A stretch of 25,177 nucleotides of DNA from the NCBI GenBank assembly GCA_000969725.1, contig JXSR01S002406.1; one strand, given 5' to 3'. The notes under the pieces were generated by a model. That model was not told the origin of the DNA and did no database searches. It saw nothing but the letters and a program-made list of their open reading frames with translations. Each line of letters begins with the position of its first letter. Position 1 is the stretch's first letter. This document shows positions 1 to 10,023 of this stretch, one piece after another. Origin of the DNA: Ophiothrix spiculata (Eukaryota > Echinodermata > Ophiuroidea > Amphilepidida > Ophiotrichidae). The position numbers and the translations under genes are program-made.

Positions 1-370
1 ACTCACCGGCGGCTGACTACCTGGAACTGCCGGTTCTAGCCAGTTACTATTGATCACTTCATAACTCAACTGGCGGCTGACTACCTGGAACTGCCAGTTA
101 TGGCCGGTTACTATTGATCACTTCATAACTCACCGGCGGCTGACTACCTGTAACTGCCGGTTCTGTCCGGTTACTATTGATCACTTCATAACTCAACCGG
201 CAGCTGACTACCTGGAACCGCCGGTTCTGGACGGTTACTATTGATCACTTCATAACTCAACCAGCGGCCGACTACCTGGAACCGCCGGTTCTGGCCGGTT
301 ACTATTGATCACTTCATAACTCACCGGCAGCTGACTACCTGGAACCGCCGGTTCTGGCCAGTCACTATTG
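1..370. repeat. 63-64 bp minisatellite (about 5.8 copies, open at the window edge)
   Basis: Units start with ACTCA(A)CCGGCGGCTGACT at 1, 64, 128, 191, 255 and 319. Each includes CTGGAACCGCCGGTT and TTACTATTGATCACTTCATA. The array breaks down at 370. Within many units ACCGGCGG and CCGCCGGT form a short hairpin around CTGACTACCTGGAA. The array is clearly GC-richer than its surroundings. Its left boundary lies outside the window. Confidence 0.95.
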
Positions 371-1594
371 TTCTAAACAATGGCAACCGACCAGTACCAT
401 CAGTTGCGGTTTGAAGCAGTCCCTTCGACATATTTCCACATTTTTTGTTTTAAATCTTATTTAAAATACCAGTATTTTTAGGGTGGACTTTACGTCATAT
501 GTATTCATATGTTCATTATTTGTGTAAGGGGTCACTTCAAATCTGAACCAGCAGGTCTGTTCAGGACAATAGCGTCCAGCCAGAACTAGTCAAGTAATAG
601 CTTAACCCTAACCCAGGCACACCAAAGGGCATAGTCCTAGACCACACAGAAAAACAGGCAAGCTATACAGTCCTAGCCCACACAGCAAAACACACAAGGT
701 TTGTGTGTGAGTCATGTATACCGGGTAAAACGCTGAATGCTTAGACATTTGATTGTATTGTCATTGTGTGGTCCAGGTTGGTTGGGGTTAAACAGTAAGG
801 CCAGTGCTCTCTTATGATGCGGAAGGTCCCAAGTTTGGGCTCCGCCAGTCCCAAAAGTTGAGTGTGTTTAAAATTCTTTTTGACATGGAAGTAACTGCTA
901 ATTATCTCTTGGAAACCCATACAAAACTCCGAGAGCTGATCTGGGCTGCGATGATTTATGTGGGCTGATCATGGTTCACTGCCCCTAGAGGTTGAGGCAG
1001 AACATAAAATGATGCTTGGTGTGGAATGGAGCTTACTGGGTCAACAGTGATAAGCAAATACCTATAAATTTAAGTGTGCAGAGGCTGCATGGAATTACAA
1101 ATTAGAACGGTATAGCTCAATATATATATCTCTTCTGTTTTTGTTTTTTTTAAGAATTGGTGGTTCTGGATGGTCATCCACCAGTTTTGAAATGGATCTC
1201 TTAATTGATAGGCTTAATTTAAATAGCTCTCAGGGATATCACTGCGAGGAGTTTCCAGTTGGTAAAATGTAAAAAACTCTGGCTTTTGGGTGGCTTTGTC
1301 CCCTTGGCCCCACCGGGGCATTGTCCTCTGGGAACGGCCTCCGGCCATGGATGTGCAAGTAGGTTTGCTCGGTTCAGTTGGTTTTTTAAAAGCCCAGTCT
1401 TCATGCCTGCTTATAGCTCAGAATATAATTTTTTTTTCTCCAACTTAACTTGTTCATTAAGTAACTTGTTTACTTTTTGATTCAGAAAGAAAGCATAATT
1501 GTGTGATGTCCATTAGCAGTTTTGCCTAAATTAAGACTTTTCATTGATATTCTATGTTTTTGGTTTTTGTTTGTGTGTGTGTTTATTTTTGCAG
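371..1594. other. Intron upstream of exon A; no exon seen
   Basis: This is presumed intron of the TBC gene. I compared it with the expected upstream TBC1D15 segment (IxxDxxR and LILLHDIL regions) and found nothing. A short partial duplication of AGTCCTAG.CCACACAG occurs at 623-682. The ORFs at 1219-1480 show no similarity I recognise. Confidence 0.5.
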
Positions 1595-1701
1595 GGTATG
1601 TACAGGGTATGAGTGACCTGCTGTCACCTATACTGATGGTAATGGACGATGAGGTGGATGCTTTCTGGTGTTTTGTGGGTTTCATGGACCATATCGGAGT
1701 G
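1595..1701 (+). CDS. TBC1D15: TBC1D15/17-like RabGAP, internal exon A (TBC domain, Gln finger)
   Basis: This is the first visible exon of a TBC-domain GTPase-activating protein, a family that speeds GTP hydrolysis by Rab proteins on membranes. It follows a pyrimidine-rich tract ending in GCAG at 1591-1594 and ends before GTAAGT at 1702. It enters with two bases of a split glycine codon and leaves in phase 0. The translation contains GYVQGMSDLLSP followed by EVDAFWCF, a hallmark of TBC1D15 and TBC1D17. YVQ is the glutamine finger of the dual-finger TBC mechanism. The arginine-finger motif (IxxDxxR) lies N-terminal to this in the family and is not in the window, so at least one upstream exon is missing. 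TBC1D15 and TBC1D17 cannot be separated here; an invertebrate may carry one pro-orthologue of both. Confidence 0.93.
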
Positions 1702-2339
1702 GTAAGTGAGGGGGGGGGGCATGTTTCTCAATTTTACGTTTTACAAGTTTATTTTGTACCATAACTTTTTAACAAAGTGCTTAAAGTTAATAAAAGTATA
1801 CATTACCAGAAAGGAATTTCACAAGGAACATGATGGTGATGTTGATTCTTGACATCATGCAAAATGTATAAAATAGCGGACTATTTTTCTCTATACATGT
1901 ATTAGCCAAATAAAAAACAATCCCTTGGGAATGTGTTTTCAAAATTTGGGGAAAATTCTTACCCAAACTTGGCCAATTGTTTTTGTTTGTTTGTTTGTTG
2001 TTGTTTTTTGCGGCCATATTGAAAATGATTTGACCAATTTTTTTACACTTTTGCAGTTATCTCACAGAGTAAATTACTAACAAACTCTCTGATGACAAAT
2101 TTGGATTCTACAGCAGGAAATTACCAGAGAAACATGGTATAAACTTGTAGGGGTTTTCCCTAAATATTTGTTCCCCTTAACAGTTTTCTCTTGTGTTGCA
2201 TAGCATTTTCCGGTGCGAAAACCCCTGAAACTGATATGGCTGTAGCAAAAAAGACAAAACATCATAAAATATCAAAATCTCCATATTTCATTAATACCAT
2301 CACCAACTCAAGCAAGTAAGTGACATTCAGCTTGGATAG

Positions 2340-2620
2340 TATGCGTAGCCTAGTGGTATAAGTGCCTGATTCTTAATCATCGGGTATTGAGCATCGTGAG
2401 TTCGAATCCGGTGGGCGGCGTGTGTAGTGCACCTTTCCACTCTGGTGTCAAATATGTACAAGCATTCTTCAGTGCTGGGAGGGTAACAGACTCATGGTGT
2501 AGGAGATCTGGTGATCCCCTCACTGCAAATATAACACAAAGTGGAGTCTGGCCCAATCGCTTTGAAATAATGATGGGTACTTTGACCTGTGTAAATACAG
2601 GATCTCATTTAAAGATCTAT
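2340..2620 (+). repeat. Candidate tRNA-derived SINE or tRNA pseudogene
   Basis: An A-box-like stretch (TAGCCTAGTGGTATAAGTG, from 2345) and a B-box-like stretch (GAGTTCGAATCC, 2398-2409) are correctly spaced for an internal RNA polymerase III promoter. The acceptor and anticodon stems do not fold into a clean cloverleaf: the anticodon stem gives an 8-base loop. It is therefore a degenerate tRNA or the head of a SINE rather than a working tRNA gene. The downstream body to about 2620 has no second copy in this window. The open frame at 2387-2641 is not considered coding. Confidence 0.5.
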
Positions 2621-3178
2621 TTGCCAAAATCAGGTATTTAAGTATAGCGTAAACAGCGCATCACATACAGATCTATTTGGTGCGCTATTTGAACAAATTT
2701 TTTGTGTGGAAATACCTTCGAGTGGGAGTGAATGTGATGCATGTGACAGACAACGTGGTTTGACAATGAGGAAAGCATGATTGTTTGAAAAGCAACGTGT
2801 TTGCCAATTATTTCACTAATAGGTATTACTTTAATTACTTAATTTGTAAACATTCAATGCAAGTAAACGCCCTTTTAATGAGGAAGAAATTCAACTATTT
2901 CTCAAAGAAAAAATAATCTAATGCCCACCTTGAGAGCTTTTTGAATGCCACACTATTCCCTGTTCACTCATGTGATGGACTGGTGAAATATCGCTGGTTA
3001 TTGATCAGAGACATTGGTCATATGACGTAACCACATGATTGAATACATCCCAGAAAGTTTGTGCCTGCTCTAGCCTGGTTCAAGTTGCTGTGATGAGCCC
3101 TGAGATAGATGGCCTCTTTCACTCCTATGCACAACAAGAATCTTGATGGCCAGTGATGGCTGGGTATAGGGGGTAGTC

Positions 3179-3629
3179 ATTTTACCAACAGGTCTTCAAG
3201 ATTATCTTCTCTATTCCTTGCCTTCCTTCTTTCCCCCTTTCTCTTTCCTTATTTATTTATCAAGGCTCAATTGAACTCCAAGCCCCTTCTTGCTAAGGGC
3301 TTGCCACAAATGTTCCTTATTAGTGCTCCATTTTACCAACAGGTCTTCTTATCTTCTCTATTCCCTGCCTTCCTTCTTTTCTCCTTTCTCCTTCCTTATT
3401 TTTTTTTTTGTTGTTTGGCTCAAGGCTCAATTGAACCCCAAGCCTTCTTGCTAAGGGCTTGCCACAAATGTTCCTTATTAGTGCTCCATTTTACCAACAG
3501 GTCTTCTTACCTTCTCTATTCCCTGCCTTCCTTCTTTTCTCCTTTCTCTTTCCTTATTTTTTTGTTGGGTTCAAGGCTCAATTGAACCCAAGCCCCATCT
3601 TGCTAAGGGCTCGTCACAAGTGTTCCTTG
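3179..3629. repeat. Tandem repeat, three copies of about 150-158 bp, pyrimidine-rich
   Basis: ATTTTACCAACAGGTCTTC starts copies at 3179, 3330 and 3488. Each continues with a CTTCC/TTTCTCC-rich tract, then CAAGGCTCAATTGAAC and TTGCTAAGGGCTTGCCACAA. Copies differ by small indels in the pyrimidine tract. The apparent proteins at 3271-3650 are readings of this repeat and are not genes. Confidence 0.93.
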
Positions 3630-3871
3630 CGCCAATTTGACCGATTTTGAAAAAAGGTTGAAGAGGTGCTTGCACCGAAATCACAAGGTGAGGCTGAAAA
3701 TCGGATAAATAAACAAGAGAAAATATCTTTCTCACACATTTTAAAAGAATCTGTTGCCCCAATCTTGGGTGTCAATTTCGCGCCCGATGGCCTTAGAAGC
3801 ACTGTATGCCACGCACCCTGAACTGTATCGTGCTTAATACTTTATTTACAATATTTTTTTTTTCTTTGTAG

Positions 3872-3971
3872 TGTGTGAACTTTGACCTTGAGCAGGATGG
3901 TATGAAGAAACAACTCCAGGATCTCAACAAGCTTCTGCAAGTTTTAGATCCAAAACTATACAGCTACCTTC
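3872..3971 (+). CDS. TBC1D15: TBC1D15/17-like RabGAP, internal exon B
   Basis: The acceptor is a long T-rich tract ending in TTTGTAG at 3865-3871 and the donor is GTAAGT at 3972. Starting in phase 0, the exon reads CVNFDLEQDGMKKQLQDLNK and continues with LLQVLDPKLYSYL. This matches the TBC1D15 segment of the form NFEEQMQGMKTQLIQLSTLL. It ends with one base of a split codon (C), completed by AG of the next exon to give glutamine. The segment is the helical middle of the TBC domain after the Gln finger. Its order, phase and strand agree with exons A and C. No stop or frameshift is present. Confidence 0.93.
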
Positions 3972-4020
3972 GTAAGTATGCTACTACCTGAGCACACATT
4001 TCTCTAATGTATCAAAAATA

Positions 4021-4399
4021 TGTGACCCGCCATATCGAAAGGTACCTTAAGGGTCCCAAAATCAAAATTGATTTTTTTTTATCTCATCTGGAAGCTGACA
4101 TTTTCAGCCTTAAAATGACACCTTGCCTTTGGTTATTGGATGTTTGATTGCAAAGTTACATCCAAACTGGTAAAAGGCATCAGACTGATTTGGAAAACTA
4201 TAGTTTATCTTGGTTTTTAACACTTTCTCATGTTTGGATGTTGGAACCTGATTAATATGATATACACTTCAAAGGTAATGTTTCTGATGAAATTTGAAAT
4301 TCAACCTTGGACGTGTTTTTTGACTATGCCAAGCGTCAACGGTTGTATCACATAATTTTCTACGCCAACCTTAAGGTACCTTTCGATATGGCGGTCACA
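4021..4399. mobile_element. MITE-like element with about 30-bp terminal inverted repeats and TA flanks
   Basis: The left end TGTGACCCGCCATATCGAAA continues GGTACCTTAAGG (4021-4052). The right end 4369-4399 is its reverse complement except for one missing C. TA lies on each side (4019-4020 and 4400-4401), as expected for a Tc1/mariner-type target duplication. The interior has no coding potential. It sits in the intron between exons B and C, 49 bases after the donor. Confidence 0.85.
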
Positions 4400-5104
4400 T
4401 ATGAAAATACTGCTCTGTGTGTGCATGGTTGGCATGTTGTCAAGTCCGTTGTGTCAAAGATGGAGTTTTGATTTTAACTCAGACAGAATAAGATTCTAAT
4501 AGCAAGTCCCTCTTCACCCACCCACCCACCCAAATCGGATCAGTTGTAAAAATCTGAACTCTTAAGGCCGATTTAATTTCTCATTTATAAACCAACTGTA
4601 TTAACGTGTTTGTACAGTAAATGTGAGTTTTTAATTATCAGTTGTGTAACCAATATCAACATGCACAAATTTGCGGTTTTCTATTAATTCACTCAGTATA
4701 TTGTAGCCACCACTTACAAACAACTCATTTACGCACATATCTATAACCCAGAATAAAAATCTTGTTTCCCATTGTTATTTTTTGTTGTTGTAAAAAATGC
4801 AAAATTTTGTTGATAGCAAGGTATTTATTTATCAATCATTTTGTTCCTATGTTAATCACCCATGATATAGTAAATTGGGAGTCACGTTAGCATCGCTCAA
4901 TAATCGGCCACGCTCAATATGACGTACTTGCAACGTACAACGATGCTTTTGCCATTGCCACAAATCAATCTGGAACCATTTACTAGTAACGAAAAAAATT
5001 TAGTGTAGCTTTGAGTGATACGGTGTAGTGAATCAAAATGTTGACCCACGTGTGTGCACTTGACGTCTCTCCTCATCGAGCGTGAATGCATCACTACATC
5101 GTGT

Positions 5105-5128
5105 GTGATCGCTCAAAGCAGCGATCAC
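5105..5128. repeat. Short perfect hairpin, 9-bp stem
   Basis: GTGATCGCT and AGCGATCAC are separated by CAAAGC. It is a small inverted repeat in intronic sequence, of no known function. Confidence 0.6.
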
Positions 5129-5779
5129 GCTGGACCAAGCGAATGGCCCTGACTGGTCCCAATGAAGATACCGTCAGTGGCAGCACCGGGATTTCAAAAT
5201 GAAGTGGTCAAACTGGAGACAAATGGAATTTTTTTGTGTAACACATGTGCAGCACAGAGAAAATTTTGTCACATTTGCAAAAAAAGAAAAAAAAGAAAAC
5301 CATTACATTTTACACAAAAATTGGCTAATTTAGACTAAAAATGACATCAGATCTTGAAAATCTTGTATGCCAAAACCTGTTTTTGCTATCGATTTTTTGC
5401 GACATGCAATTTGCAACACTATGACAATTGAAAGTTTCTACAAACATGTGATATGGTAAAACAACAAAGCTACAAGACTACACACACAAGTATAAAACAA
5501 GATTTATCCTATCAATATTTCTTACCTAGATCTTGCCCAGATCCCTCAACCAACCCCCATCACTAATCAAACCAACCCTGTCTAGTAATTCCAGTGACCG
5601 AATAAAATCCAGTGATCAAATCAATTTAGTGACCAAGTAGTGAGGCTGTGGCCCTGCTACGCAGTCTGACTGCTCAATTTACTTTTACTAGTGCTAACAA
5701 AAAATGGGGTTCTGTGCAAGAGCTAAACAATACCAAAAGAAGTAAGTTTTATACCACATGGACTTAATTTATTTCCTGC

Positions 5780-6078
5780 AGACATTTTTGATTTCATACG
5801 GCCACAAACACTTTCACATGGATTTATTGAATCCAAAATTGTTTCTGCTAGCTGCTTAACCCATCAGGAAACCTAAAGTAGTAAGCATCTTTGCAAAGAG
5901 TTTTGAATGAAATGTTAACATTCTCACCTCAAGTCCTTGTTTATCCTCTGAATCAAAATAGACTGCAAAGATTCTTGCTAGTTTAGATTCACTAAATAGG
6001 ATAAGCCGTTACTAGAAACTATTTTGGATTCAGTAAATCCATGTGAAATTGTTTGTGGCCACTTGAAATCAAAATGGC
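5780..6078. mobile_element. Inverted-repeat (foldback) element with about 70-bp arms
   Basis: The left arm at about 5780-5850 (GGCCACAAACACTTTCACAT, then GGATTTATTGAATCCAAAAT) is the reverse complement of 6009-6078 (ATTTTGGATTCAGTAAATCC, then ATGTGAAATTGTTTGTGGCC) with few mismatches. The spacer is about 158 bases and non-coding. The right arm ends about 35 bases before the 54-bp minisatellite. Confidence 0.8.
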
Positions 6079-6112
6079 CATATGCAACCAAATTCAATCT
6101 CATAGTGCAACT

Positions 6113-6712
6113 CATCCAAACACTAACTAGTTTGACCTCTCCTAAAAAGCTAAAGAACCAACTCATTTTCCAAACACTAAATATTTTGACTTTTCCTAAT
6201 AAGCCAAAAAAACAACTTGTTTTCCAAACACTAACCACTTTGACCTTTCCTAATAAGCCAAAGAACCAACTCATTTTCCAAACACAATATATTTTGACCT
6301 TTCCTTATAAGCCAAAGAACCAACTCATCTTCCAATTACAAAATATTTTGACCTTTCCTAATAAGCCAAAGAACCAACTCATTTTCCAAACACAAAATAT
6401 TTTGAACTGTCCTGATAAGCTAAAGAACCGACCCGTTTTCCAAATACTAACCATTTCGTTTGACCTTTCCTAATAAGCCAAAGAACCAACTCATTTTCCA
6501 AGCACTAACAATTGTGACCTTTCCTAATAAGCCAAAGAACCAACTCATTTTCCAAACACTAAATATTTTGACCTTTCCTAATATGCCAAAGAACCAACTC
6601 ATTTTCCAAACACTAAATATTTTGACCTGTCCTAAAAAGCCAAAGAAACAACTAATTTTCCAAACACTAACAATTGTGACCTTTCCTAATAAGCCAAAGG
6701 CTCATTCCACAG
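6113..6712. repeat. 54-bp minisatellite, about 11 copies
   Basis: Copies begin CCAAACACTAA roughly every 54 bases from 6115. The core is TTGACCTTTCCTAATAAGCC followed by AAAGAACCAACTCATTTTC. One copy near 6449-6462 has a few extra bases (CATTTCGTTTGACC), which shifts phase. Because the unit is 18 codons long, two long periodic open frames (6024-6473 and 6460-6828, KPKNQLIFQTLNILTFPN repeats) result. They are artefacts. Confidence 0.95.
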
Positions 6713-6879
6713 AAAATGAAACTTTTTTGACTTCATGCAAAAAATCAGCTTTTTTATTTGACCGTATAAACAGGTTTTTCACTCATACGCTTATGACTTG
6801 GTACATGAGAAGTATTTCCCAAACATAAATTGTGAGGTTTTTCTATCCGTACATGAATGAGCACATGTTTTAACTCAAA

Positions 6880-7115
6880 AATGTCACAAACGTTACCAAA
6901 CAGCTACACCAAAATGTCACAAACGTTACCAAAGAAAACAATGCATTAAAAGAAATCCTAACGATAGAATACCCTACAACTCTACGAAATTATATATGTT
7001 ACCCATCATCAGTTGAAAGTGCAACATAAAATTTGCTAACATGTCAGAGAAGTTTTACTTATAAGTCATTTAGAGCAAAAAACCATATCCGTGCGATGTC
7101 ACAAACTTTACCGAA
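6880..7115. repeat. Dispersed short repeats of TGTCACAAACGTTACC
   Basis: The motif occurs at about 6883 and 6914, with a variant (TGTCACAAACTTTACCGAAC) at about 7098. It resembles the unit of the 23-bp array just downstream (GGTCACAAACATTACT), so the array may derive from it. Confidence 0.55.
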
Positions 7116-7280
7116 CGTTACATGAAGTTTATTTAGGATTTTGGCAAATAATTTTATTTTCAAACACCTACATATCTTGGTCCCACCAGTGGGCACTTAA
7201 ATCGACAACAAACTCGTGGATAGAATGTCTATGCTAGGTAGGAGCTGAAGCCTTTTAAAAGTGAAATTTTTCACTTTTTT

Positions 7281-7386
7281 GGTCACAAACATTACTTTGG
7301 AATGGTCACAAACATTACTTTGGAATGGTCACAAACATTACTTTGGAATGGTCACAAACATTACTTTGGAATGGTCACAAACATTT
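7281..7386. repeat. 23-bp tandem repeat next to the exon C acceptor
   Basis: GGTCACAAACATTACTTTGG plus AAT starts at 7281, 7304, 7327 and 7350. A diverging fifth copy at 7373 ends in the polypyrimidine tract. The first four units are practically identical, so the array is recent or being homogenised. It accounts for the two overlapping open frames starting at 7261 and 7302. Confidence 0.95.
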
Positions 7387-7405
7387 CTGTTTTTTATCTT
7401 TACAG

Positions 7406-7503
7406 AGACCAAAGAGTGCAGCAACTTGTATTTTATGTTCAGGTGGTTACTAATCTGGTTCAAGAGGGAATTCAACATGGACGAAATACTTCGCTTATGG
7501 GAG
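7406..7503 (+). CDS. TBC1D15: TBC1D15/17-like RabGAP, internal exon C
   Basis: The acceptor ends TTTACAG at 7399-7405 and the donor is GTAAGA at 7504. Joined to the last base of exon B, it begins QTKECSNLYFMFRWLLIWFK and continues with REFNMDEILRLWE. This matches the very conserved TBC1D15 stretch with FRWLLI, FKREF and LRLWE. It leaves in phase 0. The open frame seen upstream of the acceptor, 7261-7405, comes from a 23-bp tandem repeat and is not coding. That repeat runs to within about 20 bases of the acceptor and occupies most of the region where a branch point is expected. Confidence 0.95.
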
Positions 7504-9344
7504 GTAAGAATATTACTGGAAACGCCAATATTTTTCCGGGTCAAATTTTAAATTATTTCGCACATTTTAATTTTCACGCTCGTGAATTTTTTTAATGTGC
7601 AGCAGTATGTACAAACATCATTTTTTGGGTATACTTTATGTTCGCGCTAGACGAGTTAAGCTAAAAAGTGGGAAAATAAATGTAGTGCAAAAATATCACT
7701 TATACAGTATTCATCGTTAGCCATTGAGATATAATGTCTTAAGTTAAATATCGCTTGTAGATGTATTTTAAAGCATAAACAGGTAAAAGTAAGATTGGGA
7801 AGTGACAGAGCCATTTGAAAAGTGGCATTCTTTTGCAAGCTGCCATCCTGCTTTTTCTCCTTATTTAGAATTCTAATCGCGCAAGTAAACGCAGTCGTAT
7901 TTTCACTGATTACATCACAAAGGATTGCAGATTTTGTAGGAAAATATTTAGATATTTGGAGTCTGGGACCTGACAGGCTTAATGCTTATTTCCCAGTCCT
8001 CCTCCACGATGTTTAATATACAGTTGATTGTACTATTTTTCTTAATATGTTGTAACTGTATTTTGCATGTGGAAGAAATAAATTCTTATATGTCTCTCAA
8101 AAGATATATCTGACAAATGTTAACAATATCAGGTATTGAAACATTCTTAGTTTTATATTACATTGCAGTTAAATACAATGAATGAAAATTTTGTAACTTA
8201 CGTAATATGTTTACATCACATGTAGAAAATATCTTCTAGCCCTGCCCCTTCTTAACCCATGAGTGGGTCGGTCGCCATTTTACTTGTCATGTTTTGAGGC
8301 TCCATCTTTCAATCATTCCTTACTTATGACTAAGTGACTACTTATAACTAAAATGTTAGGGAAATGTTGGTGTCAGATCCCTGGCATGAATATATTGTTC
8401 ACACCATGTCAGACACGAGTGTTTTTTATTACAGTGTATATGCCTCTGCTCTCCCAACATGGAGTACACATTCAAGAAATACATCAAGCTTATATCGGTG
8501 TTCTCTGACGTTAACCTTATTTTCATGGACGTAGTATCTGCTTCTTAGCTTGCAGCTTAAAACATACATTCACAAAATGTATCTTCAAAGAAACACCACT
8601 GATAAAACTCATATTATTAGTTACCCACTGTCTGTTCACACAATACGGAGAGACAGGTGGTGTTTTAAGTACTTCCCATAATTCCATTCAAAATTTGAAA
8701 TCAATAGCTCAAACCAACCCATGGTGCGCAATTTCCCATTGATATTACACAGTGACATGCATGTTTTCAACCTACCACAGCTTGTCTATTAGTCAAGCGA
8801 CCAGTAAGTTAAAATTACATTGAGAAAGGTCATACTACTAGATTTATGAATATGTAAACAAATCTCTGATCGCTTGATGTTTTGACACCCATCATACAGT
8901 TTGATTTAGTGTGAAATTTAACATTGTTCGCATATAAATACACAGCAGTGGTAATTTGACATCGCTTAGAATTCCATTAGTTCATTCATGCCCACTGAAC
9001 TGTTACTGTGTATTGTGGGAAGGTCTTGAATCTACCTCTGATGGAGAGATATGTATGGTTGGGTGCTGTATCACATGATGCCGAATGCAATACAGCATCC
9101 AACCAATAGTTTTGCAAGAGCAACAATTTAAGACCATTCAGAAAAAAATCCGACGATTTTGAATTTTTTGTGATCACATTACCCCTGATATGACCTTTCA
9201 CATTTTTTGAATATAACTTATTAACCATACTATGGAGATGGGTAAAAATATACTTTTCTGATTCTTTGTGATGAGTAGAACACAATAGAATGGTTTTTAA
9301 CATGATTAAACAAATTTACCCCCTGTTTTAGCAGCCATTTTGTT
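7504..9344. other. Intron sequence without recognisable features
   Basis: AT-rich intronic sequence between exon C and the retrotransposon. The ORFs on both strands (7656-8016 and 8986-9303) have no similarity I recognise. A 20-base stretch ACCCCTGATATGACCTTTCA at about 9181-9200 recurs at 16930-16949, so 9150-9310 may be part of a dispersed repeat. Confidence 0.5.
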
Positions 9345-9373
9345 TTATGCAAATTAATCGCTGTCCACCAAGT
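9345..9373 (+). repeat. Left target-site duplication of the R2/NeSL-like element
   Basis: A 29-base segment starting TTATGCAAATTAATCGCTGT and ending CCACCAAGT recurs at 11167-11196, with a single extra T as the only difference. The two copies bracket the retrotransposon remnant exactly, which identifies them as target-site duplications. Confidence 0.88.
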
Positions 9374-9416
9374 TGTCTCCGAAATAATGCATCATGCTAG
9401 ACTGTCTAAAAACACT

Positions 9417-9497
9417 GTCCATCTAACCTGGTTTGATCTTAAGGATGCTTTTGGATCTGTTCCTCATGGATTAATTGCGCACACTCTGAAATGTAGG
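9417..9497 (+). pseudogene. Reverse transcriptase motif-A fragment of the retrotransposon
   Basis: This frame reads VHLTWFDLKDAFGSVPHGLI and then AHTLKC. The FDLKDAF segment corresponds to the RT motif with the first catalytic aspartate, and GSVPH is typical of R2/NeSL-like RTs. The same frame extends upstream to about 9374 (EIMHHARLSKNT). It is in a different frame from the RT part after 9514. The roughly 60-100 residues normally between these motifs are missing, so a deletion joined them. Confidence 0.82.
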
Positions 9498-10023
9498 AGA
9501 CCATCTATCTCCTTTGATTTTTCTTCTGTCATTCAATCCTATCATTGATTATATAAAGTCAGAGGAGAAACATGGTTATATTTTGAATAAAAATTCCAAC
9601 ATCCACCATATTGTCAATCCTTTTGCTGACAATTTTAATCTAGCCACCAGAAGAAAAGCTACCCACCAGAGAATCCTTAGAAATATTGACGATGTCGTTA
9701 ACAAGTTGGGCCTAACACTTAAGCCTTCAAAGTGTAAATCTCTTCCTATCGTTGGCGGTAGTTTCAAACCAATTACTTTCAAACTAGGTAACACTGATAT
9801 TGAAACTCTAAATGACTGCAATCATAAGTATCTTGGCGCTATTGTAACAAAACTGTGAAAACCATCTGCAATATTTGCTGAGACCTACAACATCTTGGAA
9901 ACAAAATTGGACAATGTCAACAGAACTTTGATAAGAGACAAATACAAATTTGCTATATATGTTAGATATTTACTCCCATCACTTAGATAACCCTTTACTG
10001 TTCATGAAATTAATGGTTCTGCT

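Noticed and set aside
1-370. CRISPR array
   Set aside because: The repeat units are contiguous and nearly identical, with no unique spacers; the context is an animal genome.
603-615. Telomere-like TAACCCTAACCC
   Set aside because: Only about two units; expected by chance, with no longer array.
770-1010. Another tRNA-derived SINE (GTCCCAAGTTTGGGCTCC region)
   Set aside because: The B-box-like stretch is too degenerate and no second copy exists in the window.
2345-2420. Functional tRNA gene
   Set aside because: The A and B boxes are present but the stems and the anticodon loop size do not form a proper tRNA; kept as a SINE or pseudogene candidate.
3271-3650. Hydrophobic, Phe/Leu-rich open frames resembling membrane proteins
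   Set aside because: They are translations of the CTT-rich tandem repeat 3179-3629 and the same residues recur with the repeat.
6024-6828. Two long periodic open frames that look like a novel 18-residue repeat protein
   Set aside because: They follow the 54-bp minisatellite exactly, have no splice or promoter support, and remain open only because the unit is a multiple of three.
7261-7595. Two overlapping ORFs spanning exon C as independent small genes
   Set aside because: Only 7406-7503 matches a protein family and has splice sites; the rest is a 23-bp tandem repeat and intron.
9576-9821. Minus-strand ORF of 81 residues
   Set aside because: It is the antisense shadow of the reverse-transcriptase frame.
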